A model generated the notes under the pieces. That model ran no database searches, was not told where the DNA came from, and was given only the letters and a program-made list of their open reading frames with translations. Positions 1 to 6,940 of a stretch of DNA of 16,122 nucleotides are shown piece by piece; positions within the stretch are counted from its first letter, which is position 1, and every line of letters starts with the position of its first letter. The position numbers were made by a program, and so were the translations under genes. Source of the DNA: JBEVMS01 sp040508515. Its GTDB lineage: Bacteria; Pseudomonadota; Gammaproteobacteria; Xanthomonadales; Rhodanobacteraceae. The stretch is taken from assembly GCA_040508515.1 (NCBI GenBank), contig JBEVMS010000254.1:1-16122 (forward strand), in the 5' to 3' direction.

Positions 1-48
1 CAATCGCCGCCGCGCGTTCACCCGCGTGCGCGAGCCCAGGGGCATGCG

Positions 49-54
49 TACAAT
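49..54 (+). promoter_or_regulatory. putA: Possible -10 box upstream of putA
   Basis: TACAAT lies 41 bases before the putA GTG, which would give a 5' leader of roughly 35 bases. I see no convincing -35 hexamer at 16-18 bases; TTCACC at 17-22 is too far away. The window starts close by, so other control sites may lie outside it. Confidence 0.3.
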
Positions 55-95
55 CGCCGGCTTCCCTGCGTCCCGCGGATTCTTTCGATCCTCCC

Positions 96-3000
96 GTGAA
101 CCGACCTATTCTCAGCACCGAACTGCCCGCCGAGCCGACGCCTGCGCGCGCGCGCATCACCGCCGCCTGGCTGCGCGACGAAACCGAAGCGGTCAACGAC
201 CTGCTGGCTCAGGCCAGCCTGCCGCCGAGCGAGCGCGAGCGGGTGATCGACCTGGCCGCCGAGCTGGTGAGCCGCGTGCGCAAGCGTGCCAAGGATCAGA
301 GTGCGGTCGAATCGTTCATGCGCCAGTACGACCTTTCCAGCGAGGAAGGCGTGCTGCTGATGTGCGTGGCCGAAGCCTTATTGCGCATCCCGGACAAAGC
401 CACCGCCGACAAGCTGATCCGCGACAAGCTGGGCGACGCCGACTGGAAGAAGCACCTGGGCCAGAGCGAGTCGCGGTTCGTCAACGCCTCCACCTGGGGC
501 CTGATGCTCACCGGGCGCCTGGTCAATCTGGCCGAGGAAACCCGCCACGATTTCACCGGCGCGCTGCGTCGTCTGGCCGGCCGCGCCGGTGAGCCGGCGA
601 TCCGGCTGGCGGTGCGTCAGGCCATGCGCATCATGGGCCATCAGTTCGTGATGGGACGCAGCATCGACGAGGCGTTGGATCGCTGCGCCAAGAAGGAATA
701 CGCGCTGTTTCGCTATTCCTACGACATGCTGGGCGAGTCGGCGCTGACCAGCGAAACCGCCGAGCGTTACCAGCAGGATTACCGCAACGCGATCAAGGCG
801 ATCGGCGCGCGCGGTCCCTTCGCTAACCATACCGACGCGCCGTCGATCTCGGTCAAGCTGTCCGCGCTGCATCCGCGCTACGAGGTGGCCAACCGCGAGC
901 GCGCCCGCCGCGAGCTGACCGCCAAGCTGCTGGAGTTGTCGCAGTTGGCGATGCAGGTGGGCATCGCGCTGTCGGTGGACGCCGAAGAAGCCGAGCGGCT
1001 GGAACTGTCGCTGGACATTCTCGGCGAGGTGTTCGCGCATCCTTCGCTGGAAGGCTGGAACGGCCTGGGCATCGTGGTGCAGGCCTACGCCAAGCGCACC
1101 CCATTCGTGATCGACTGGCTGATCGAAACCGCCCGCGCCGCCAATCGGCGCTGGTATGTGCGGCTGGTCAAGGGCGCCTATTGGGACGCTGAGATCAAGC
1201 GCGCGCAGGAAAACGGTTTGGCCGGCTATCCGGTCTACACCCGCAAGCCCAACACCGACGTGTCCTACCTGGCCTGCGCGCGGCGCCTGTTCGGCGCCGG
1301 CAGCGAGCTGATCTACCCGCAGTTCGCGACCCATAACGCGCACACCATCGCCGCCGTGCATCACCTGGCGCATGGCCGGCCCTACGAATACCAGCGTCTG
1401 CATGGCATGGGCGCCGACCTTTACGCGGAGGTGATCGGGCCGAGCAATCTCAACGTGCCCTGCCGCGTCTACGCGCCGGTCGGCAGCCACGAGGATCTGC
1501 TGCCTTACCTGGTGCGCCGTCTGCTGGAAAACGGCGCCAACACCAGCTTCGTCAATCGGGTGGTGGACGAGCGCGTGCCGGTGCGCGAGCTGGTCGCCGA
1601 TCCGTGCGAAACGGTGCGCGCCTTCGCATCGATTCCGCACCCGCGCATTCCGCTGCCGGTGAATCTCTACGCCGACCCGTTTGCGCTTGCGCAGCATGCA
1701 AATTTCGTATCCAGGAAGAATTCCATGGGCGTCAACTTCTCCAACGACAACGAACTCAAAGCGCTGGCCGAGGCGATCAACGCCCATCCGTGCCCGTGGA
1801 ACGCCGCCCCGCTGGTGCCCGGCGCGCGCAGCCAGGGGCCGACCGTGACGGTGACCAACCCGGCCGATCGCCGCCAGCAAGTCGGCAGCTACCTCGCCGC
1901 CGATGCCGCCACGGTGGAGCAAGCGGTGAGCAATGCGGTGGCCGCGCAGCACGATTGGGATCGCCTGCCGGCGGCCAGTCGCGCGGCGATCCTGGAACAC
2001 GCCGCCGAGCAGTTGGAAGCGCGCCGCGGCGAGTTCATCGCGCTGTGCGTGCGCGAAGCGGGCAAGGGCTTGCCCGACGCGATCGCCGAGATCCGCGAGG
2101 CGGCCGACTTCCTGCGCTACTACGCGGCCATGGCACGGCGGTTGTTCGGCCAGCCCGAGCAACTGCCCGGCCCCACCGGCGAGAGCAACCAGTTGTTCCT
2201 GCACGGGCGCGGCGTGTTCGTCTGCATCAGCCCGTGGAACTTTCCGCTGGCGATTTTCCTCGGCCAGGTCAGCGCCGCGCTGGCCGCCGGCAATGCGGTG
2301 ATCGCCAAGCCAGCCGAGCAGACCAGCCTGATCGGCCACGCGGCGGTCGCTCTGCTACACGCCGCCGGCGTGCCCGCCGCGGTGCTGCAGTACCTGCCCG
2401 GTGACGGCGCCACCGTCGGCGCCGCGCTGACCCGCGATCCGCGCATCGCCGGCGTGGCGTTCACCGGCTCCACCGACACCGCCTGGGCGATCAACCGCAG
2501 CCTGGCCGCGCGCAACGCGCCGATCGCCACCCTGATCGCTGAAACCGGCGGCCAGAACGCGATGATCGCCGACTCCTCGGCGCTGCCCGAGCAGATCGTC
2601 AAGGACGTCATCGCCGCCGCGTTCCAGTCCGCCGGCCAGCGCTGCTCGGCCGCGCGCGTGCTGTTCGTGCAGGAAGACATCGCCGACAAGGTCGCCGCGA
2701 TGCTCGCCGGCGCGATGGCCGAACTGAGCGTGGGCGATCCGGCGTTGCTGTCCACCGATGTCGGTCCGGTGATCGACGAGGATGCCCGCGCGATCCTGCG
2801 CGAACACGCCGCGCGTATGGACCAGGAAGCTAAGCTGATCGGCGAGGTGAAGCTGGACGAGGCGACCACCGCGCACGGCAGCTTCTTCGCCCCGCGCGCT
2901 TACGAAATCCCCAGCCTGGCCACGCTGACCCGCGAAGTGTTCGGCCCGGTGCTGCATCTGATCCGCTTCAAAGGCGACCAGCTGGGCCAGGTGATCGAGC

Positions 3001-3284
3001 AGATCAACGCCACCGGCTACGGCCTGACGCTGGGCATCCACAGCCGCATCGACGACACCATCGAGTTCATCCAGAGCCGCGCCCGCGTCGGCAACTGCTA
3101 CGTCAACCGCAACCAGATCGGCGCGGTGGTCGGCGTGCAGCCGTTCGGCGGTGAAGGCCTCTCCGGCACCGGTCCCAAGGCCGGCGGCCCGCACTACTTG
3201 CTGCGCTTCGCCAGCGAGCGCACGCTGACCATCAACACCACCGCCGCCGGCGGCAACGCCTCGCTGCTGACCATCGGCGAGTAA
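96..3284 (+). CDS. putA: Bifunctional proline dehydrogenase / delta-1-pyrroline-5-carboxylate dehydrogenase (short PutA)
   Basis: PutA oxidises L-proline to glutamate in two steps: an FAD-dependent proline dehydrogenase feeds electrons to the membrane quinone pool, and an NAD-dependent aldehyde dehydrogenase finishes the reaction. The 1062 residues begin with a helical arm (about 20-130). The proline dehydrogenase barrel follows (about 150-490), with RLVKGAYWD at 356 and the paired substrate-binding arginines R474/R475 in the VRRLLENGANTSF motif. The P5C dehydrogenase module (about 560-1045) has catalytic E816 (AETGGQN) and C850 (AGQRCSA), 34 residues apart as is usual, and ends with FGGEGLSGTGPKAGG. 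The N-terminal ribbon-helix-helix DNA-binding domain and the extra C-terminal domain of the 1300-residue enteric type are absent, so this is a non-autoregulating short PutA. The start is GTG with no clear Shine-Dalgarno sequence; no upstream in-frame ATG is available. No putative regulator gene is in the window. The identification is certain; the exact start is less so. Confidence 0.97.
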   Translation: MNRPILSTELPAEPTPARARITAAWLRDETEAVNDLLAQASLPPSERERVIDLAAELVSRVRKRAKDQSAVESFMRQYDLSSEEGVLLMCVAEALLRIPDKATADKLIRDKLGDADWKKHLGQSESRFVNASTWGLMLTGRLVNLAEETRHDFTGALRRLAGRAGEPAIRLAVRQAMRIMGHQFVMGRSIDEALDRCAKKEYALFRYSYDMLGESALTSETAERYQQDYRNAIKAIGARGPFANHTDAPSISVKLSALHPRYEVANRERARRELTAKLLELSQLAMQVGIALSVDAEEAERLELSLDILGEVFAHPSLEGWNGLGIVVQAYAKRTPFVIDWLIETARAANRRWYVRLVKGAYWDAEIKRAQENGLAGYPVYTRKPNTDVSYLACARRLFGAGSELIYPQFATHNAHTIAAVHHLAHGRPYEYQRLHGMGADLYAEVIGPSNLNVPCRVYAPVGSHEDLLPYLVRRLLENGANTSFVNRVVDERVPVRELVADPCETVRAFASIPHPRIPLPVNLYADPFALAQHANFVSRKNSMGVNFSNDNELKALAEAINAHPCPWNAAPLVPGARSQGPTVTVTNPADRRQQVGSYLAADAATVEQAVSNAVAAQHDWDRLPAASRAAILEHAAEQLEARRGEFIALCVREAGKGLPDAIAEIREAADFLRYYAAMARRLFGQPEQLPGPTGESNQLFLHGRGVFVCISPWNFPLAIFLGQVSAALAAGNAVIAKPAEQTSLIGHAAVALLHAAGVPAAVLQYLPGDGATVGAALTRDPRIAGVAFTGSTDTAWAINRSLAARNAPIATLIAETGGQNAMIADSSALPEQIVKDVIAAAFQSAGQRCSAARVLFVQEDIADKVAAMLAGAMAELSVGDPALLSTDVGPVIDEDARAILREHAARMDQEAKLIGEVKLDEATTAHGSFFAPRAYEIPSLATLTREVFGPVLHLIRFKGDQLGQVIEQINATGYGLTLGIHSRIDDTIEFIQSRARVGNCYVNRNQIGAVVGVQPFGGEGLSGTGPKAGGPHYLLRFASERTLTINTTAAGGNASLLTIGE

Positions 3285-3311
3285 CGCGGCGGCTTTTTGT
3301 GGCATTCCCGA

Positions 3312-3336
3312 GCGCCGACCCCGTCGGCGCTTTTTT
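3312..3336 (+). terminator. Intrinsic terminator of putA
   Basis: GCGCCGAC, a three-base CCC loop and GTCGGCGC form a perfect 8-bp GC-rich stem, followed directly by six T residues. It starts 28 bases after the putA stop and separates putA from the next aldehyde dehydrogenase gene, so the two are probably not one operon. Confidence 0.9.
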
Positions 3337-3416
3337 ATTGCGCCGCGTCTGGCCACAGGCACGCGGCGCGCCGATACTCCCTTACCGGCAACCATCGCCA
3401 TCATTGAGCATCTCGC

Positions 3417-4832
3417 ATGGATCAGGCCGCCCTTGCGCCGCTGGAACTGCTGTTGCAACGCATGCGCGACGCCCAGCGGAACCAGGGCACTCCCGCCTGG
3501 CCCGAGCGAGCGCGGCGACTACGCGCGTTACAGGCGCTGGTAAGCGACAACCGCGCCGCCATCGCCGCGGCGATCGATCAGGATTTCGGCCGTCGCCCGG
3601 CCGAGGAAACGGATTTGCTGGAAGTGTTTCCCAGCCTTTCCGGCATTCGCTACAGCCTGCGCCACGGCCGGCGCTGGATGCGCCCGCGTCGGCGGCTGGC
3701 CGGGCTGGTCTTTCTCCCCGCACGCACCGAACTGCGCCCGCAGCCACGCGGGGTAGTCGGAGTGATCGCGCCGTGGAATTACCCGCTCTACCTGGCGGTG
3801 GGCCCGCTGACCGACGCGCTGGCCGCCGGCAATCGCGTGCTGATCAAGATGAGCGAATACACCCCGCGCTTCTCGGCCTTGTTCGCCGAACTGATCGCCC
3901 GCTACTTCGCCGCCGACGAGGTTGTCGTGATCAACGGCGACGCCGCGGTGGCGCAGGCGTTTTCACAATTGCCGCTGGATCATCTGCTGTTTACCGGCTC
4001 CACCGCGGTGGGCCGTCAGGTGATGGCCGCGGCGGCGCCCAACCTGACCCCGGTGACGCTGGAGCTGGGGGGCAAGTCGCCGGCGATCATCGGTCCGGGC
4101 GCGCGCTTCGAGCACGCGGTCGAGCGGATCATGCTGGGCAAGCTGGTCAATGCCGGGCAAACCTGCATCGCGCCGGATTACGTGCTGCTGCCGCGCGCGC
4201 GGCTGAACGATTTCATCGCCTGCGCACAGCGCATCGCCACGCGCTTGTATCCGACGCTGGAACACAACCCAAGCTACGCCAGCATCGTCTCCGATCGCCA
4301 CTACCAGCGCCTGATTGGCCTGCGCACCGATGCGTTGGGCGCCGGCGCGCGGGCGCACGCGCTGGCCGAAGGCGCCGACCAGCCCGAGCACCGCCGGCTA
4401 CTGCCGCTGCTACTGAGCCACGTCGATGACGCCATGCCGCTGATGCAACAGGAGCTGTTCGGACCGCTGCTGCCGCTGCTGCCCTACGACAGCCTGGACG
4501 AGGCGCTGGCCTACGTCGCCGCGCATCCCCACCCGCTGGCGCTGTATCTGTTCGAACAGGATGCCGCGACCATCGAGCGAGTGCTCACCGGCAGCCTGGC
4601 CGGCGGCGTCACCGTCAACGATACCTTGTTGCATATCGCCCAGCATGCGCTGCCGTTCGGCGGCGTCGGCCCCTCCGGCATCGGCGGTTATCACGGGCAG
4701 ACCGGCTTCCATACCTTTTCGCACCTCAAGCCCGTGTTTCATCAGGCTCGCTTCAACGGTGGTGGCCTGCTCAATCCGCCGTACGGTGCGCGCTTCAAAC
4801 GCATGCTGGAGTGGCTGATCCGGCGCGGCTGA
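3417..4832 (+). CDS. NAD(P)-dependent aldehyde dehydrogenase, coniferyl aldehyde dehydrogenase type
   Basis: A 471-residue soluble aldehyde dehydrogenase of the class-3-like branch that includes bacterial coniferyl aldehyde dehydrogenases and fatty/aromatic aldehyde oxidisers. Visible motifs are VIAPWNYPLYLAVGP (Rossmann/cofactor region, from about residue 115), FTGSTAVGR, catalytic E216 in LELGGKSP, catalytic C250 in NAGQTCIAPDY (34 residues later), and the typical C-terminal GPSGIGGYHGQTGFHTFSHLKPV. WMRPRR near residue 87 is also characteristic of this branch. The length fits the family. The start is ATG with only a weak Shine-Dalgarno match (TTGAG, about 9 bases upstream). The real substrate cannot be read from sequence: aromatic aldehydes such as coniferaldehyde, or medium/long aliphatic aldehydes, are both possible. 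It follows putA but is cut off from it by a terminator, and it is not a recent copy of the PutA aldehyde dehydrogenase module. Confidence 0.93.
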   Translation: MDQAALAPLELLLQRMRDAQRNQGTPAWPERARRLRALQALVSDNRAAIAAAIDQDFGRRPAEETDLLEVFPSLSGIRYSLRHGRRWMRPRRRLAGLVFLPARTELRPQPRGVVGVIAPWNYPLYLAVGPLTDALAAGNRVLIKMSEYTPRFSALFAELIARYFAADEVVVINGDAAVAQAFSQLPLDHLLFTGSTAVGRQVMAAAAPNLTPVTLELGGKSPAIIGPGARFEHAVERIMLGKLVNAGQTCIAPDYVLLPRARLNDFIACAQRIATRLYPTLEHNPSYASIVSDRHYQRLIGLRTDALGAGARAHALAEGADQPEHRRLLPLLLSHVDDAMPLMQQELFGPLLPLLPYDSLDEALAYVAAHPHPLALYLFEQDAATIERVLTGSLAGGVTVNDTLLHIAQHALPFGGVGPSGIGGYHGQTGFHTFSHLKPVFHQARFNGGGLLNPPYGARFKRMLEWLIRRG

Positions 4833-4859
4833 GTCGCCGATTTTTCGACCGCGCATAAA

Positions 4860-4889
4860 AAAACCTCCCCGCGCGGGCGGGGAGGTTTT
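4860..4889. terminator. Bidirectional intrinsic terminator between convergent genes
   Basis: AAAACCTCCCCGC pairs with GCGGGGAGGTTTT around a four-base loop (a 13-bp stem), with a run of seven A (4857-4863) on one side and TTTT on the other. It can therefore stop transcription from both directions: the aldehyde dehydrogenase gene ending at 4832 and the FadL-type gene ending at 4911. Confidence 0.88.
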
Positions 4890-4910
4890 CAGCAAATCGC
4901 CGCAAACCGC

Positions 4911-6341
4911 TTAGAACTTGTACTGCGCCGACAGCGCCAGCAGGTTGCCGTAGTCGTCGTAGTTGCCGCTGAGCACGTCACCGGTGGCGCTGGCCGCGTC
5001 GATGTGCGCGTTGTTGACGAAGATATGCGCGTAGGAGACGTTGATCTCGAAATGCTCCGAAGCCTTGTAGCCCATGCCGACCGAGGCCAGCTTGCGGGTC
5101 GAGTCGGGCACGCGGGCGTCGCGGGTGGCCGCGTAGGTCGGGGTGGAATCCACGCCGATACCGCCGCGCAGGGTCAGCTTGTCGGTCAAGTAGTAGTCGC
5201 CGCCGATCGACACGTACCAGCTGTTGCGCCAGTTGAACACCTGGGTGGTCTCCGGCTGCGCCGGGTTCTGGTATTCGATGTTGAGGTTCTTGAACGAACT
5301 CCACTCGGTCCAGGCCACATCGATACCCAAGCCAAACCTTTCCGCCTGATGCCAGTAGCTGGCACTGGCCACCGCCGGCGTGTCGAAGTCAGCCGCGCCG
5401 TTGGTGTGTGTGAACGGCAGGTTGGAGGTACCCAACAGGGCGCCGACGGTCGGCAGCAGCGCCTGCACATTGGCCGGCACCTGGTAGTTGGCGGTGCCTT
5501 CCAGGCGATGCTCGATCTTGGCGCGGTAGTTGAAGTCCAGCTTGTCGTTGGGGCTCAGCTTCCAATAACCGCCCAGCTGCCACCCGTAGGCCCAGTCATC
5601 GGCCTTGATCCGGGCAAAGCCGTCGCTGCCCGGCGGAATCACCGCGGCGAGCTGTTGCGACAACGGACCGGCCTGCGCGGGCGTCAAGGCGCCGGCGCCC
5701 AGCGCCTGCTGCACCAGCCCCTGCCCGACCGCGTTGAAGTTGACCGCGCTGGTCAGCTCGGCGCTGGTCTTCTGCGCAATTACGCTGCCACCGATGCTGA
5801 AGTTGTCGGTGACGTCGAACGACGCCGACAAGGTCGCGTCCAGCGATTGGAACTTGGACTTGATCGCGTTGTAGCGGCCAACCCAGTTGCGGTTGTACTC
5901 GGTCTGGAAGCCGAACGGCGCCGTGAAGGCCGCGCCCAGGTGCCAGCGGTCGCTGACCTGGGTGGCAAAGAACAACGATGGCACCGGCATCGTGGTGCCG
6001 GCGTCGCCGCCGTCCCCGCCGCTGATCGGGCGCCCCATGGCGTCATGCGCGCTGCCACTGAATTGGGCGCCGAAATTGATCGCGGTCACGTCGGCCTGGA
6101 AATAGGTGCCCTTGAGGTCGGTCATCGCGGCGGGATTGTCCGCCACCACCGAGACATCGCCGCCCGCGGTGGATTGGCCGGCATAGGCGCGGCCCATCGC
6201 CTTGGCGCTGTCTTCCTTGAGCTGGAAGGCGCTCGCCCGAGCATGCTCGGGCGCGGCCAGGGCGCCGAGGATGGCGACGCTCAGCGCAGCCACGGCCAAC
6301 GGGCGCGAAGACCGCGCTGAGAAAGGAAAGGACATCTGCAT
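4911..6341 (-). CDS. OmpP1/FadL-family outer-membrane transport protein
   Basis: A 476-residue outer-membrane beta-barrel of the FadL family, which passively imports long-chain fatty acids or other hydrophobic compounds, including aromatic hydrocarbons in some members. A signal peptide runs from the start to about residue 36-38: basic SARSSR, then hydrophobic LAVAALSVAILGALAA, then an ARA or ASA cleavage site. The mature N-terminus, SAFQLKEDSAKAMGRAYAG, matches the family's plug-domain opening; the chain ends in YKF with the terminal phenylalanine typical of beta-barrel proteins. The reading frame stays open 30 codons further upstream, but the ATG at 6341 is preferred because AGGAG lies ten bases before it and the signal peptide begins there. 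It converges with the aldehyde dehydrogenase gene. A shared role in hydrophobic aldehyde or alkane-like substrate use is possible but only inferred from adjacency. Confidence 0.93.
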   Translation of the reverse strand: MQMSFPFSARSSRPLAVAALSVAILGALAAPEHARASAFQLKEDSAKAMGRAYAGQSTAGGDVSVVADNPAAMTDLKGTYFQADVTAINFGAQFSGSAHDAMGRPISGGDGGDAGTTMPVPSLFFATQVSDRWHLGAAFTAPFGFQTEYNRNWVGRYNAIKSKFQSLDATLSASFDVTDNFSIGGSVIAQKTSAELTSAVNFNAVGQGLVQQALGAGALTPAQAGPLSQQLAAVIPPGSDGFARIKADDWAYGWQLGGYWKLSPNDKLDFNYRAKIEHRLEGTANYQVPANVQALLPTVGALLGTSNLPFTHTNGAADFDTPAVASASYWHQAERFGLGIDVAWTEWSSFKNLNIEYQNPAQPETTQVFNWRNSWYVSIGGDYYLTDKLTLRGGIGVDSTPTYAATRDARVPDSTRKLASVGMGYKASEHFEINVSYAHIFVNNAHIDAASATGDVLSGNYDDYGNLLALSAQYKF

Positions 6342-6351
6342 GGTCGGCTTG

Positions 6352-6356
6352 CTCCT
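6352..6356 (-). promoter_or_regulatory. Ribosome binding site fixing the FadL-type start
   Basis: AGGAG on the minus strand sits 10 bases before the ATG at 6341. The longer in-frame start at 6431 has no comparable signal and would place 30 non-hydrophobic residues ahead of the signal peptide. Confidence 0.6.
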
Positions 6357-6407
6357 GCTAGTGTTGACGGCTCGGGGAACCGCACGGCTCCAAGGTGGAT
6401 GCCGTGT

Positions 6408-6413
6408 TTTATA
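6408..6413 (-). promoter_or_regulatory. Possible -10 box of the FadL-type gene
   Basis: TATAAA on the minus strand lies about 67 bases before the ATG. The -35 region is GC-rich and does not resemble TTGACA, so activation or another sigma factor would be needed. The putative leader contains a 6-bp hairpin (CACGGC/GCCGTG at 6383-6388 and 6401-6406). Confidence 0.25.
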
Positions 6414-6591
6414 CAGCCGTTTGACCCCCACGGGGTGCGCACTCTGACGAGTCGCGCAAAGGCTTGCAAGTGCGGGCGCAGCAATTTCCGGGCCGCGACG
6501 CGACGCTGCCCGATCGTACTGTTACCCTGGCAGCTTCGCGCGCCCGCGCATCTGTCGCCACGACACCCACCCGATACCGTCGGAGGCCACC

Positions 6592-6894
6592 ATGCACTGC
6601 TACGTCTACGCCAGCCAGCGCAAACCTGACACCTATCTGTGGATGAGTCAGCGCGACATGTTCGATGCGCTGCCCGAGTCACTGCTACTGCTGCTGGGCG
6701 AGTTGAGCTTCGTCTTGGAGGTGGAGCTCAGCGGACAGCGCAAGCTGCCCCAGGAAAACATCGATCAGGTACTGGAAAACTTGAGCCAGCAAGGCTGGCA
6801 CTTGCAGTTGCCGCCCACGGAAACCCTGGCCGTGGCCAACCATCCGGGCTACCGCACCACGCCCCAGACGTCATCCGACGAAGACCTCCGTTAA
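6592..6894 (+). CDS. ycgL: YcgL domain-containing protein
   Basis: A 100-residue small cytoplasmic protein of the YcgL family, which is widespread in gammaproteobacteria and has no established biochemical function that I can state. The family signatures are visible: an N-terminal MHCYVYASQRKPDTYLW strand segment, a central L-PE-LLLLLGELSFVLEVEL stretch, and NLSQQGWHLQLPPTE, matching the GYYLQLPPP region of E. coli YcgL. The start is well supported by GGAGG at 6582-6586, five bases before the ATG. The gene ends 46 bases before the ankyrin gene on the same strand, so read-through is possible, but that gene may have its own promoter. The acidic tail (SSDEDLR) is unremarkable. Confidence 0.88.
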   Translation: MHCYVYASQRKPDTYLWMSQRDMFDALPESLLLLLGELSFVLEVELSGQRKLPQENIDQVLENLSQQGWHLQLPPTETLAVANHPGYRTTPQTSSDEDLR

Positions 6895-6927
6895 CACCGG
6901 GTTACCGCCCGCAACCTGCCCGCTTCC

Positions 6928-6933
6928 TATACT
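6928..6933 (+). promoter_or_regulatory. Possible -10 box giving a leaderless ankyrin mRNA
   Basis: TATACT ends seven bases before the A of the ankyrin ATG at 6941, the normal distance from a -10 box to the transcription start. No Shine-Dalgarno sequence lies between them. The -35 is poor: TTACCG at 6902-6907 would need a 20-base spacer. Confidence 0.4.
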
Positions 6934-6940
6934 GCTCGTT

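Noticed and set aside
378..2339. Long minus-strand open frame (653 residues) opposite putA
   Set aside because: It is a GC-rich antisense shadow of putA: composition is dominated by R, Q, G, A and H, no domain is recognisable, and the sense frame is unmistakably PutA.
3285..3416. putA and the following aldehyde dehydrogenase as one operon
   Set aside because: A perfect hairpin with T6 stands between them, so shared transcription is unlikely.
5004..6320. Plus-strand frame of 438 residues opposite the FadL-type gene
   Set aside because: The minus strand encodes a complete signal peptide, FadL N-terminus and terminal YKF. The plus frame is a shadow with no recognisable features.
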